Assembly: GCF_020616555.1 (NCBI RefSeq)
Contig: NZ_CP085173.1
Span: forward strand, 1,054,001-1,118,000
Origin: Streptomyces longhuiensis
Lineage (GTDB): Bacteria > Actinomycetota > Actinomycetes > Streptomycetales > Streptomycetaceae
Direction of reading: 5' to 3'
DNA length: 64,000 nucleotides
Of this stretch, positions 40,045 through 50,437 are shown piece by piece. Both the position numbers and the translations under genes were made by a program. Within the stretch, counting starts at the first letter, position 1; the number at the start of each line of letters is the position of its first letter. The notes under the pieces were generated by a model, which was not told the DNA's origin, ran no database searches, and saw only the letters and a program-made list of their open reading frames with translations.

Positions 40045-40071
40045 CAGTTCAGACGTCCCGTAGGAGCAAAG

Positions 40072-41106
40072 ATGAGTGCCGGCCACCCTCCAGGTCTCGA
40101 TCTCGACCAGTTGCGCGGCCACCTCGACCGGGAGCGCCCGGGGCTCGTGGCCGGTCCGCTCTCCGGACGGGTCGTCGAGGGCGGCCGGTCGAACCTGACG
40201 TACATCGTCGGCGACGGCTCTTCGACCTGGGTGGTCCGGCGTCCGCCGCTGGGCCATGTGCTCGCCACCGCGCACGACATGAAGCGCGAGTACCGGGTGA
40301 TCAGCGCCCTGAACCCGACGTCCGTGCCGGTGCCCGAGGCGCTGCTGATGTGCGAGGACGACAGCGTGCTCGGCGCGCCGTTCTACGTGATGGAGTACGT
40401 GGCGGGCACGCCCTACCGCACCACCGACCAGCTCGCGCAGCTGGGCCCCGAGCGCACCCGCGCCGCCGTGCTGAGCCTCGTGGACACCCTCGTCGACCTG
40501 CACGCCGTGGACCCCGCCGAAGTGGGCCTCGCGGACTTCGGGCGGCCCGAGGGATTCCTGGACCGGCAGCTGCGGCGCTGGGGCAAGCAGCTCGACGCGT
40601 CCAGGAACCGCGAGCTGGCCGGCGTCGACGAGCTGCACGCGGCGCTGGGCCGCTCGCTGCCCACCTCGCCCGCCCCCACGATCGTGCACGGCGACTACCG
40701 CCTCGACAACGTCCTGATCAACGAGGACGCCGACGGCGTCGACCGGATCAAGGCCGTCCTCGACTGGGAGATGTCCACGCTCGGCGACCCGCTCACCGAC
40801 CTGGGCCTGCTGGTGATGTACAGCGCGAAGCTGGAGGTGCCCGACTCCCCCGTCTCCACGACCTCCGCGGCCGCCGGACACCCCGACCCCGCCGAGATCA
40901 TCGAGCGGTACGCCGCGCGCTCGGGGCGCGACGTGTCCGCCGTCTCCTGGTACACGGCCTTCGCGTGGTTCAAGCTCGCCGTGATCCTCGAAGGCATTCA
41001 CTACCGCTACACCCTCGGCCAGACCGTCGGCGCCGGCTTCGACCGTATCGGTGAGCTCGTGCCCGTCTTCATCGACCACGGCCTGACGACCCTTCAGAAA
41101 GGCTGA
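40072..41106 (+). CDS. Phosphotransferase (APH fold) of the ACAD10/11 type
   Basis: 344 residues. It has a Gly-rich N-lobe (EGGRSNLTYIVGD), DMKREYRVISAL, catalytic loop IVHGDYRLDNVLI (about 203-215) and metal Asp in AVLDWEMSTLGDP. This branch matches the kinase domain of ACAD10/11, which phosphorylates the 4-hydroxyl of 4-hydroxyacyl-CoAs. Its stop is only six bases before an acyl-CoA dehydrogenase start, reproducing the two-step pathway as separate proteins. Aminoglycoside resistance is unlikely. The ATG has TAGGAG seven bases upstream. Confidence 0.85.
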   Translation: MSAGHPPGLDLDQLRGHLDRERPGLVAGPLSGRVVEGGRSNLTYIVGDGSSTWVVRRPPLGHVLATAHDMKREYRVISALNPTSVPVPEALLMCEDDSVLGAPFYVMEYVAGTPYRTTDQLAQLGPERTRAAVLSLVDTLVDLHAVDPAEVGLADFGRPEGFLDRQLRRWGKQLDASRNRELAGVDELHAALGRSLPTSPAPTIVHGDYRLDNVLINEDADGVDRIKAVLDWEMSTLGDPLTDLGLLVMYSAKLEVPDSPVSTTSAAAGHPDPAEIIERYAARSGRDVSAVSWYTAFAWFKLAVILEGIHYRYTLGQTVGAGFDRIGELVPVFIDHGLTTLQKG

Positions 41107-41112
41107 CCCGCA

Positions 41113-42327
<1,215 letters not shown>

Positions 42328-42362
42328 CACGTGGAGATCCGGCTCACCGGAGCGGGAATCGC

Positions 42363-42399
42363 GATGTGGCCCCTGCCCGGTTCGGGCGGGGGCCACGTC
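42363..42399 (+). terminator. Terminator after the acyl-CoA dehydrogenase gene
   Basis: The arms GTGGCCCCTGCCCG and CGGGCGGGGGCCAC (one G-T pair) close on a 3-nt loop at 42380-42382. Three further weaker pairs extend the stem to 42363-42399. Confidence 0.8.
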
Positions 42400-42503
42400 T
42401 GTCGAAGGGCCCTTGCCGTCGCCAATTTCGGACCTGGTGTATCGAGCGGCGAGTGATATCGGCAGACTTCATGCATTGCACTCCACCATCACGAGGGATT
42501 CAC

Positions 42504-43091
42504 ATGATCACGCTCACCAAGGAAGACGGACCGGCAGATCTCGACGGTGTGACCCACCTGTCGATCGGGGTGTCCTGGGACCCCACCGCCGGCAGCAGCG
42601 GCGGGCTGATGGGCAAGCTCCGCCGGAACGTCGGCACGGACCTCGACCTCATCGCCATCGCGCTGCAGGGCGCGGACCCGGTACGGCTCGCAGGCCTCGA
42701 CTCCCTGGACCCGCTGGGCAACGGCTCCTTGGTGCACAGCGGCGACAACCAGACGGGGCGCGGTGACGGGGACGACGAGACCGTGACCGTCGAGTTCGGC
42801 CGCATCCCGACGAACATCACGTCGATCGTGTTCGTGGCCGCCGCGTACAAGAAGTCCAGCTCCTTCCAGAAGGCGCGGAACATCAGCTTTAAGGTGTACG
42901 ACGCGACCGGTGGCAGTTCTCAGCAGGTCGCCGACATCTGGCCGAGTCTGCTCACCAACGACAACGGCTGCCGTGTCGCCAAGGCGATCCGGGTCGACGG
43001 CAGTTGGAAGCTCGAGGTGCTGAACGAGACCGGGAAGATCAAGCAGGGCGACGAGCGGGCGCTGATGCGTTTCGCCGTGAGCAACCGGTAG
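42504..43091 (+). CDS. TerD-family calcium-binding stress protein
   Basis: 195 residues. ITLTKEDGPADLDGVTHLSIGVSWD opens the fold, DLDLIAIALQ follows, and SGDNQTGRGDGDDETVTVEFGRIP is the conserved TerD calcium site. VFVAAAYKKSSSFQKARNISFKVYDATGG completes the family profile. TerD proteins are cytoplasmic and linked to tellurite resistance, stress and development in streptomycetes. The ATG at 42504 follows GAGGGA; upstream in-frame sequence is not TerD-like. It is not next to other ter genes. Confidence 0.9.
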   Translation: MITLTKEDGPADLDGVTHLSIGVSWDPTAGSSGGLMGKLRRNVGTDLDLIAIALQGADPVRLAGLDSLDPLGNGSLVHSGDNQTGRGDGDDETVTVEFGRIPTNITSIVFVAAAYKKSSSFQKARNISFKVYDATGGSSQQVADIWPSLLTNDNGCRVAKAIRVDGSWKLEVLNETGKIKQGDERALMRFAVSNR

Positions 43092-43170
43092 ACGGGGATC
43101 AGCAAGTAGGCAAGCCGGGCTCGTCGTGCACGTGCCCGGCTCCGCTTCTCCGGCCCCGGTGAGGGGCCGC

Positions 43171-44538
43171 TCAGTGATGTGGCGCCCGGTGCGCCGACGT
43201 CGGGGGGTCGCTGCCTGCCGTCAGGTGCGTGGTGAACCACTGCCTCGCGAGGTCGGCGACCCGGTCGAGCGCTCCGGGTTCCTCGAAGAGATGGGTGGCT
43301 CCCGGCACGATCTCCAGCCTGTTCTCGCAGCGGAGTTGGGCCTGGGCGGCACGGTTGAGGTCGAGCACCATCGTGTCGGCCCCGCCGACGATGAGCAGGG
43401 TCGGCGCTCGTACGTCGTCGAGGCACGGGCCGGCGAGGTCGGGGCGTCCGCCGCGGGACACCACGGCGCCGATGTCCGGGTCGTCGGCGGCCGCACGGAG
43501 CGCCGCCGCGGCTCCGGTGCTGGCACCGAAGTATCCGATCGGCGCCGACTCGCGGTCGCGCAGCCAGCGGGTGGCTCCCGCCAGCCTGCCGGCGAGCGTG
43601 CCGATGTCGAAGACGTTGTGCCTGTCGGCCTCCTCGGCGGGCGTGAGCAGGTCGAACAGCAGCGTGCCGAGGCCCGCTTCCTGCAACACCTCCGCCACCG
43701 CACGATTGCGCGGGCTGTGCCGGCTGCTGCCGGAGCCATGGGCGAACATCACCAGGCCCGCGGCCCCTTCCGGCCGCGCGAGGTCCCCGGCCAGCCGGAC
43801 TCCGGCGGCCTCCACCTCGACGCCGGTCGTGACCGGTGCGGGCCGGACGCGTGCGGGATCGGCCACGGCCCGCGCCAGGCATGCGGCCACTTCCTCGTCC
43901 GTGGTCTGCGAGAAGTCGCTGTACCACTCACCGACGGAACCGAACAGGGGCGGTACGGAGAGGCACACCACGTCGTCGGCCACCGCGCTCAGTCGGCGCA
44001 CTGCGTCGGGCGGCGCGACCGGCACGGCAAGGACCACGCGGGCGGCGCCCTGCGCCCGTACGACCTGGCATGCGGCCGCCGCCGTCGCGCCGGTCGCGAT
44101 CCCGTCGTCCACCACGATCACCGTATGGGCCTCGCCGATCGCCGTGGGAGCCTCACCCCTCACCACCGTTCGGTCCTCGTCGGCCGACGCAGGCCGCCCG
44201 GCGCGGTACCGGCGTGCCCGCCGCTCCAGCTCCTGTCGCTCCGCGCGCTCGACGGCCGCGATGTGGTCCGGTTCGATCCCGCAGTGGCGCACGACGTCGT
44301 CGTTGAGGACCCGCACGCCGCCCTCGCCGATCGCGCCGAAGGCCAGTTCCGGCTGGTAAGGGACGCCGAGTTTGCGGACCACGATCACATCGAGCGGGGC
44401 GCCCAGCGCACGCGCCACCTCGAAGGCCACCGGAACACCGCCCCGCGGCAGCCCGAGGACGACCGGCTCCTCATCTCGCAGATGCTGCACCGCTGCGGCA
44501 AGCCGCCGCCCGGCATCAGTACGATCCGTGAACCGCAC
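43171..44538 (-). CDS. Phosphoribosyltransferase-alpha/beta hydrolase fusion
   Basis: 455 residues. Residues 1-215 form a type I phosphoribosyltransferase: FTDRTDAGRRLAAAV, LGLPRGGVPVAFEVA, VIVVRKLGVP, and the PRPP loop VIVVDDGIATGAT at about 140-152. Residues 235-440 form a dienelactone hydrolase-like domain with HGSGSSRHSPRN, nucleophile loop GYFGASTGAAAAL (Ser), Asp in IVGGADTMV and His in GATHLFEEPG. Each half also occurs as a separate protein in other bacteria. The substrate is unknown; it has been linked with stress-type operons. Minus strand, facing the TerD gene. Confidence 0.85.
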   Translation of the reverse strand: MRFTDRTDAGRRLAAAVQHLRDEEPVVLGLPRGGVPVAFEVARALGAPLDVIVVRKLGVPYQPELAFGAIGEGGVRVLNDDVVRHCGIEPDHIAAVERAERQELERRARRYRAGRPASADEDRTVVRGEAPTAIGEAHTVIVVDDGIATGATAAAACQVVRAQGAARVVLAVPVAPPDAVRRLSAVADDVVCLSVPPLFGSVGEWYSDFSQTTDEEVAACLARAVADPARVRPAPVTTGVEVEAAGVRLAGDLARPEGAAGLVMFAHGSGSSRHSPRNRAVAEVLQEAGLGTLLFDLLTPAEEADRHNVFDIGTLAGRLAGATRWLRDRESAPIGYFGASTGAAAALRAAADDPDIGAVVSRGGRPDLAGPCLDDVRAPTLLIVGGADTMVLDLNRAAQAQLRCENRLEIVPGATHLFEEPGALDRVADLARQWFTTHLTAGSDPPTSAHRAPHH

Positions 44539-44723
44539 GGCGCTCGCCCCTCTCGGAGCCCCTCACAGATGACGGCAGGGATGCCTCTGCCCTTACCTCC
44601 GGGCTAACCCCGTTCGCGGCACCGCGCAACTCGGGACGCGTGCACCGCGCGACCCGAGCCGCTCTCCGGCGCGACAATGGTGGTGCGGATGATGCGCTCC
44701 TTCGCGGAGAGGCGGCACCGGCT

Positions 44724-45512
44724 ATGCCGTACATATCGGTCACTGCGCTGAGCCACCCCGGCCTCAGGCGCGAGCACAACGAGGACAGCCTGGTCGTCGG
44801 CCCGTGGACACTGTGCGGAACGGTGACCGAGAATCCGCAGACGATGGCGTTCCCGCTCGGCCGTCCCCTCGTGGTCGCTGTCGCCGACGGCATCGGCGGG
44901 CAGCCTGCCGGCGAGGTGGCCAGCAGCCTCGTCGTCCGCCGGCTCGCCCTGTTCGGGCCTGCGCTGGACGGCGAGGAAGCGGTGCGTGACGCGCTGGGGA
45001 TGTGCAATCACGCCGTGTACGCGGCGGCCGACCGCGCCCCCGAGCTCTCCACGATGGGGACGACCGTCGCGGGTGTCGTGGTCCTCGAACAGGAACTGCT
45101 CGTGTTCAACGTCGGCGACAGCAGGGTGATCGAAGTGGGGCCGGCCGGTGACGGCAGCGACGGCCCCGCCGGTGTCAGGGCCGCCACGGACGACACGCTC
45201 CACCAGCTGAGCGTGGACGACAGCCCGGCCCTCCCGCAGGGCCGGCGCACCACGTCGATCATCACTCAGGCGCTCGGTGGTGCACCGGCGTTCAGCGCGA
45301 TCACGCCGCACGTCAGCACGTCTCCGCTCACCCCGGGTACACGCATGCTGGTGTGCAGCGACGGACTGACCGACCCCGTACTCGACGACGAGATCGACGA
45401 CATCCTTCGGGCGCACGACGGGGGCCGGGCCGTCTTCGAGCTGTGGAAGGCCGCAATGGCCGCAGGCGGTCCCGACAACGTCACGATCGCGCTGGTCAGC
45501 GTCACCGGCTGA
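44724..45512 (+). CDS. PP2C-type Ser/Thr protein phosphatase
   Basis: 262 residues from the ATG at 44724 (GGAGAGG upstream). PP2C motifs are complete: GLRREHNEDSLVV, VAVADGIGGQPAGEVAS (metal Asp), STMGTTVAGVVV, NVGDSRVIEV, LVCSDGLTD and GGPDNVTIALV. It is a cytoplasmic metal-dependent phosphatase with no sensor or membrane segment. It would reverse Ser/Thr kinase action; the broken kinase at 24-26 kb is not in the same locus. Confidence 0.92.
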   Translation: MPYISVTALSHPGLRREHNEDSLVVGPWTLCGTVTENPQTMAFPLGRPLVVAVADGIGGQPAGEVASSLVVRRLALFGPALDGEEAVRDALGMCNHAVYAAADRAPELSTMGTTVAGVVVLEQELLVFNVGDSRVIEVGPAGDGSDGPAGVRAATDDTLHQLSVDDSPALPQGRRTTSIITQALGGAPAFSAITPHVSTSPLTPGTRMLVCSDGLTDPVLDDEIDDILRAHDGGRAVFELWKAAMAAGGPDNVTIALVSVTG

Positions 45513-45567
45513 CCCGACAACGACGGAGCGGCCGGCCCGATCCCAGCCGGTAAGGCCTTCCCCACCG

Positions 45568-46131
45568 TCAGGCCGGGACATAGCGCAGCAGCACGATCCC
45601 GCTCCGGAACGGCTTCGATTCCACGAGGCGCAGTCGCGGGACCTCGTAACCATCGGGGAAGAGCCGCCTGCCACGGCCCTGGACGACCGGGTACACGAAG
45701 AGGCGGTACTCGTCGACGAGGCCCGCCTCGATCAGCGTATGGGCCAAGGTGATGCTGCCGGTGAGCACGATGTCCTTGCCGCCCTCCAGCGCCTTCAGCG
45801 CCGTGACCTCCTTGACCGCGTCGCCGGACAGCACGGTCGAGTTCTCCCACCGCGGGTCCTCGATCGAGCTGGACACCACGTACTTCCGCACCTGGTCGAG
45901 ATAGTCGGAGATGCCTGTGGTGTCGTCGGTCAGCCCGGGCCAGTAGCCGCGGAAGTCCTCGAAGGTGCGCCGGCCCACGAGCAGCGCGTCCGACCGGCTG
46001 TCCTGACGACGGCCCTCCTCCAGGACATCGGCCATGTCCGCGCTGCCCTGGGCCTGCGGTTCGAACCAATCGGTGAGCATCTCGACACAGCCGTCGACGG
46101 TGATGTTCTGGGTGATCGCCAGGGTGCGCAT
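45568..46131 (-). CDS. Dihydrofolate reductase/RibD C-terminal-domain family reductase
   Basis: 187 residues from the ATG at 46131, which has AAGGAGG six bases upstream. MRTLAITQNITVDGCVE opens the DHFR-like fold; LLVGRRTFEDFRGYWPG and IVLTGSITLAHTLIEAGLVDEYRLFVYPVVQGRGRRLFPDG are the family's NADPH-binding and C-terminal motifs. It is a YyaP/RibD-like reductase of unknown substrate, unlikely to be the cell's main DHFR. Confidence 0.88.
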   Translation of the reverse strand: MRTLAITQNITVDGCVEMLTDWFEPQAQGSADMADVLEEGRRQDSRSDALLVGRRTFEDFRGYWPGLTDDTTGISDYLDQVRKYVVSSSIEDPRWENSTVLSGDAVKEVTALKALEGGKDIVLTGSITLAHTLIEAGLVDEYRLFVYPVVQGRGRRLFPDGYEVPRLRLVESKPFRSGIVLLRYVPA

Positions 46132-46216
46132 GCCGCGCCTCCTTCTGAACGGTGGCTCGTCCACCATTCTTGACCGGTCCCGCTCCCGAAAATCATCGGC
46201 ACCTGACGGGACTGCC

Positions 46217-46244
46217 GGAGCCCCCAAAGGCTGCCGGGGGCTCC
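46217..46244 (-). terminator. Hairpin between the SRPBCC and DHFR-like genes
   Basis: Nine-bp perfect arms (GGAGCCCCC and GGGGGCTCC) with a 10-nt loop lie beyond the SRPBCC stop at 46307. It probably ends the aldo/keto reductase-SRPBCC transcript. Confidence 0.6.
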
Positions 46245-46306
46245 CAGGATGAACAACGTGACGGTGGCCGACGCCTCACGTGACCGGCCCATCACCGGCG
46301 TCGGCC

Positions 46307-46729
46307 TCAGGAGTTGAGGGTCTTGAGCAGCGCCGCGAGGCCGTCCGCGTAGATGCCGTGGAAGAGCTCCTCGACGTGGGCCTCGCTGACTCCGACGGGC
46401 GTGAAGGAGCCCGTCCATTCCACCCGCGACGTTCCGGGCGTGCCGGGTACGTCGCGCACCGTCAGCGTGGAGAGGTAGCCGGTGACGGGGAACGGCGCCT
46501 GCTCGATGGCGTACGAGTAGGTGCGCTTGTCGTCGTCGAAGGCCTTGAGGCGTTCGACGATGACGCCGCCGTCCTGATTCGTCAGACGGCGTACGCGCCC
46601 GCCCTCGCTCAGCTCGCTCTCGGGGATGTACGGGAGCCAGTCGGGCAGGGAGTCGAAGCCGCCGATGAGCTGCCAGACGTCGTCGGCGGATCGGGGGAGG
46701 TCGATGGTGGCGGTGGCGGTGGTGGCCAT
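46307..46729 (-). CDS. SRPBCC (polyketide cyclase/START-like) family protein
   Basis: 140 residues: MATTATATIDLPRSADDVWQLIGGFDSLPDWLPYI is the classic SRPBCC N-terminus, followed by beta strands and the long C-terminal helix EAHVEELFHGIYADGLAALLKTL. The fold binds hydrophobic ligands in a cavity. AAAGGA precedes the ATG at 46729. The gene sits 34 bp after the aldo/keto reductase gene, so the two are co-transcribed and likely fall under the divergent LysR regulator. Confidence 0.9.
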   Translation of the reverse strand: MATTATATIDLPRSADDVWQLIGGFDSLPDWLPYIPESELSEGGRVRRLTNQDGGVIVERLKAFDDDKRTYSYAIEQAPFPVTGYLSTLTVRDVPGTPGTSRVEWTGSFTPVGVSEAHVEELFHGIYADGLAALLKTLNS

Positions 46730-46763
46730 GTGCTGTTCCTTTCGGGTGTCGTGAAGCCGGCGC

Positions 46764-47774
46764 TCAGGCGGTGGGAGTGGGGGCGTCGGCGGCGATGAGC
46801 TGTTCGTCGCGGAGCGCGGTCCAGAAGGCGGCCGGGACGTTCTCCTTGAGGGCGGCGACGTCTTCGGCGATACGGCTGGGCCGGGTGGCGCCGGGGACGA
46901 CGGCGGCCGTGGCCGGGTGCGCCAGGGCGAACTGCAGGGCGGCGGCCTTGATGCTGACACCGTGCCCGGCGGCGAGTGCCTTGATCCTCTCGACCTTGGC
47001 GATGATGTCCGCGGGGGCCTTCTGGTACTCGAAGTGCTGCCCACCGGCGAGGATGCCTGAGCTGTAGGGGCCGCCGACGACCATGTCGACGTTCTGCTCG
47101 GTGGCGGCGGGCAGCAGGCGCTGCAGGGAGCGGTTGTGGTCGAGCAGGGTGTAGCGGCCGGCCAGGAGGAACGCGTCGGGCTTGGGCTCGTCCAGGTCGA
47201 GGGTGAGCTCGATCGGCTCCACACGGTTGACGCCGAGGCCCCAGGCCTTGATGACGCCCTCGTCGCGGAGGTTCTGCAGGACACGGAAGGCGCCGGTGCG
47301 GGCCGTCTCGTAGACGGCGAGCCAGTCGTCGCCGTGGAAGTCCTGGGCGACGTCGTGCACCCAGACGATGTCGAGCCGGTCCGTCTTCAGGCGCTTGAGG
47401 CTGTCCTCGATGGAACGCAGGGTGGCGTCCGCGGTGTAGAGGTCGACCATCTTGTTCGCGCGGCCGTGCTCGAAGAGACCGCCCTTCTCGCCCAGGTCGC
47501 GGTCGGCGGGGTCCTCCAGCTCGTCCAGGATGACGCGGCCGACCTTGGTGCTGAGCACGTACTCGTCACGCGGCCGCTCGGCCAGCACCTCGCCGAGGCG
47601 CAGCTCGGACAGGCCCGCACCGTAGAAGGGCGCGGTGTCGAAGTAGCGGATGCCCTGGTCCCAGGCTGCCTCGACGGTGGCGGCGGCCTCCTCGTCGGGG
47701 ATGCTGCGGAACATGTTGCCCAGCGGGGCGGTGCCGAAGCCGAGGGATCCCGGCAGGAGGGACTTGATACCCAT
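46764..47774 (-). CDS. Aldo/keto reductase (D-threo-aldose/L-fucose dehydrogenase-like)
   Basis: 336 residues, an (alpha/beta)8 NADPH-dependent reductase. The catalytic tetrad is visible as Asp and Tyr in YFDTAPFYGAG, Lys in STKVGR and His in DIVWVHD. The insertion around ILDELEDPADRDLGEKGGLFEHGRANKMVDL and the long C-terminal cofactor region (VVPGATRPSRIAED) resemble pyridoxal 4-dehydrogenase or fucose dehydrogenase-type members. Divergent from the LysR gene, which shares a palindrome with it. Confidence 0.9.
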   Translation of the reverse strand: MGIKSLLPGSLGFGTAPLGNMFRSIPDEEAAATVEAAWDQGIRYFDTAPFYGAGLSELRLGEVLAERPRDEYVLSTKVGRVILDELEDPADRDLGEKGGLFEHGRANKMVDLYTADATLRSIEDSLKRLKTDRLDIVWVHDVAQDFHGDDWLAVYETARTGAFRVLQNLRDEGVIKAWGLGVNRVEPIELTLDLDEPKPDAFLLAGRYTLLDHNRSLQRLLPAATEQNVDMVVGGPYSSGILAGGQHFEYQKAPADIIAKVERIKALAAGHGVSIKAAALQFALAHPATAAVVPGATRPSRIAEDVAALKENVPAAFWTALRDEQLIAADAPTPTA

Positions 47775-47873
47775 GAGTGAAATCTTCCTGTCTGTCTGGT
47801 GATGCGAAGCTCAGGATGGTTTCCCCTGCTCCGCGGCTCTTGCTCTGTCGAGGTTAGGATCGAGGAGTCAGAC

Positions 47874-47894
47874 TGTCCAAGACTTGCTTGGACA
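47874..47894. promoter_or_regulatory. LysR-type operator (8-bp arms, 5-bp spacer)
   Basis: TGTCCAAG-ACTTG-CTTGGACA is a perfect inverted repeat in the aldo/keto reductase-LysR divergent gap, 24 bp upstream of the LysR ATG. It contains the T-N11-A core expected for LysR proteins. Further partial GAGTC elements lie on both sides. Confidence 0.8.
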
Positions 47895-47918
47895 CACTTG
47901 AGTCCCTAGAGGTCTTAC

Positions 47919-48959
47919 ATGCTTGACCTGCGACAACTTCGCTATTTCGTGGCCGTGGCCGAGGAGGAACACGTCGGCCGGGCCGCCGATCGCCTGCACA
48001 TCTCCCAGTCGCCGCTGAGCCGGCAGATCGCCCAGCTGGAGAAGAACCTGGGCCTGACCCTGTTCGAGCGCAGCCAGCAGCGCCTGCGCCTCACCTCCGA
48101 CGGCCGCGTCTTCCTCACCGAGGCCACGGCCCTGCTGCGGCACGCGGACCGGCTCGAGAACCTCGGCCGCCGCCTGGGGCGCGGCGAGGAAGGCGGACTG
48201 TGCGTGGGTTACGTCGGCGATGCCATGCACACCGGGATCCTGCCGCAGGCCCTGCGCGCCCTGCACGACGAGCGGCCCGGCATCCACGTGGCCCTGTACG
48301 ACCTGACCGCGGCCCAGCAGTTCGAGGGCCTGCGCCAGCGCAGCCTGGACATCGCCCTCGTGCCGGAGGCGCCCCCCGCGGCAGACCCCGACCTGCGCGG
48401 CGCCCTCCTCCTGGAAGACCCGCTGCTCCTGGCCGTGCCGAGCAGCCACCCGCTGGCCGGGAGGGCGGCGATCCTGCCGGAAGACCTCGACGGTCAGCCG
48501 TGGATCGCCATCGAGAACAGCCAACAGCCGGCCTGGCGCGACGACTTCGTCGCCTCCTGTGCGGCGGCCGGGTTCACCCCGGACATCCGGCTCGAAGCCC
48601 CCGAACCCCTGACCGCGCTCGGCCTGGCCGCATCCGGCCTCGGCATGACGCTGGTCCAGGAGAGCATGCTGCGGGGCGACACCCCAGGCGTCACGGTCCG
48701 TGAACTCCCCTGGTTCCAAAGGTCGGTACGCCTCTGGGCCGCCTGGCACCAGATCGATCTGCGCCCGGTCGTCACGTCCTTCCGCGCGACCGTACTGAAA
48801 ACCGAGAACACCGAGAACGTCGGGGACGTCGAGGACACCGAGAACGCCACGGACGCCACGGACGCCACGGACGCCACGGACGCCACGGACGCCACGGACG
48901 CCACGGACGCCACGGACGCCACGGACGCCACGGACGCCACGGACGAGCCTGTCAGGTGA
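47919..48959 (+). CDS. LysR-family regulator with an (Ala-Thr-Asp)11 C-terminal tail
   Basis: 346 residues. The N-terminal winged helix ([44 protein letters not shown]) and the periplasmic-binding-like effector domain (90-290) are typical of BenM/CatR-type members. After about residue 290 the sequence changes to an acidic region ending in exactly eleven ATD repeats (310-342) and EPVR. LysR proteins normally stop near residue 300, so the tail is extra. The stop overlaps the convergent MFS gene's stop by eight bases. The palindrome upstream suggests autoregulation and control of the reductase/SRPBCC unit. Confidence 0.9.
   Translation: MLDLRQLRYFVAVAEEEHVGRAADRLHISQSPLSRQIAQLEKNLGLTLFERSQQRLRLTSDGRVFLTEATALLRHADRLENLGRRLGRGEEGGLCVGYVGDAMHTGILPQALRALHDERPGIHVALYDLTAAQQFEGLRQRSLDIALVPEAPPAADPDLRGALLLEDPLLLAVPSSHPLAGRAAILPEDLDGQPWIAIENSQQPAWRDDFVASCAAAGFTPDIRLEAPEPLTALGLAASGLGMTLVQESMLRGDTPGVTVRELPWFQRSVRLWAAWHQIDLRPVVTSFRATVLKTENTENVGDVEDTENATDATDATDATDATDATDATDATDATDATDATDEPVR
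48846..48944 (+). repeat. Eleven perfect 9-bp tandem repeats (GCCACGGAC)
   Basis: Ninety-nine bases made of eleven identical copies of GCCACGGAC, in frame in the LysR gene and encoding Ala-Thr-Asp each time. Upstream bases 48800-48845 are a degenerate, related GAC/GAG-rich series, which suggests growth by slippage. Confidence 0.97.
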
Positions 48960-50199
48960 TGCCGGCGGCGGCCTGCTCCCCCGTGTTCCGGGGCGCCTTC
49001 TCCCGGCGCGGGAGCAGCAGCGGGGTGGCCAGGAGGACGACTCCGGCGATCGCGATCGCGGTGCGAGGGCCGGTGACCGCGGCGATCACACCCCACACGG
49101 CGGTCAGCGCCGCGATGGACAGGCTGCTGCTCACTGACCACGCGGACAGCGTGCGGGCGACCCGGTCGGGGTCACTGTGTTCCAGCCGGTAGGTCGCGAG
49201 CACCGGGTTGAACAGGCCGCAGCAGGTCACCAGGCCGAGCTGGACGGCGATGACGAGCACGATCCCGGGAACCCCGGGCTGGACGAACGCCAGCCCGATG
49301 GGCCAGCACGCACGCAGGGCTCCGACGGTCAGCATCACCTTGCGCTGCCCGAACCGCGCCACGAGCGGGTGCGCCATACGTGAGCCGATGAGTCCACCGA
49401 TGCAGGGGGCCGCGAACGCGAGACCGTACTGCCAGGGCGCGAAGCCGAGCCGGCTCAGCATGAGCACGGCGATCAGCGGCTCGGAGGCCATGATGAGGCC
49501 GTTGACGACGATCGAGTTGAGGAACAGCGGGCGCAGCGTGCGGTGGCCGAGGATGTAGCGCCACCCTTCGAGCAGATCACCGGCGCGCAGCCGTGGTGCG
49601 GCGGCCCGCGCGGGGCGCGCTTCCGTCCCTCCGATGGCACGGATGCCGAGCGCCGAGAGCAGGTAGCTGACCGCGTCGGCGATCACCGTCGTCACCGGGC
49701 CGAACATCCCGATCGCGGCCCCGCCGAGCGGCGGCCCGACCACGATCGAGGTCCACGTCGTGGACTCGAACCGGCCGTTCGCGACGAGCAGGTCCTCCGG
49801 CGGCACGAGCGACTTCAAATACGCGCCGCTGGCCGCCTTGAAGGCGATGTCGGCCGCGGCGACGACGACGGAGACGACGAGGAGCTGGGCGAAGCTGAGC
49901 CAGCCGAACGCGAATGCGGCGGGGATGCTCATCAGCGCCGCGAACCGGATCAGGTCCATGGCGATCATGACGGGCCGCTTACGCCGGAACTCCATCCACG
50001 GCCCGAGCGGCACCGCGACCACGGCCCCCACGGCCCGCCCCGCGGCGGCCAGCGCCGCCACCTGCGTCGGCCCGGAGTGCAGTACGAGGATCGCGATCAG
50101 AGGGAACGCGCCGAACCCGAACCCCGTGCCGTACGAGCTGACCGCGAACGCCGCCCACAACCACCCGAACCGCCGCCCCAGCGCCCGTCTGCCCTTCAC
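48952..50199 (-). CDS. MFS permease (enterobactin/macrolide exporter-like)
   Basis: 415 residues from a GTG at 50199 with GAGAGG about ten bases upstream; an ATG at 50250 would add 17 residues but has no ribosome site. Twelve hydrophobic segments are visible; [20 protein letters not shown] is the MFS motif A loop and [20 protein letters not shown] resembles the MFS_3/MFS_5 exporters. The substrate is unknown. It ends convergently on the LysR gene. Confidence 0.85.
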   Translation of the reverse strand: MKGRRALGRRFGWLWAAFAVSSYGTGFGFGAFPLIAILVLHSGPTQVAALAAAGRAVGAVVAVPLGPWMEFRRKRPVMIAMDLIRFAALMSIPAAFAFGWLSFAQLLVVSVVVAAADIAFKAASGAYLKSLVPPEDLLVANGRFESTTWTSIVVGPPLGGAAIGMFGPVTTVIADAVSYLLSALGIRAIGGTEARPARAAAPRLRAGDLLEGWRYILGHRTLRPLFLNSIVVNGLIMASEPLIAVLMLSRLGFAPWQYGLAFAAPCIGGLIGSRMAHPLVARFGQRKVMLTVGALRACWPIGLAFVQPGVPGIVLVIAVQLGLVTCCGLFNPVLATYRLEHSDPDRVARTLSAWSVSSSLSIAALTAVWGVIAAVTGPRTAIAIAGVVLLATPLLLPRREKAPRNTGEQAAAGIT

Positions 50200-50437
50200 G
50201 CCCACCGCACCTCTCGCCGCCCCCGACAACCACACGCTGACCACCGACATCAAAGCGAGGAGCAGACGACGAGATCAAACAACCGACCCGCCATGAGAAC
50301 ACAACCAGGCGTTGTGCGGACATTCGGGCGGCGTGGATCTCCTGGTGACGAACCGGGAATCGCGCGGGCCCGAGGCTCTTGACGGGCTCGGCTGGGCGCG
50401 ACCTCGGAAGGGTCTCGACGGGAGCCATCATGGGGCC

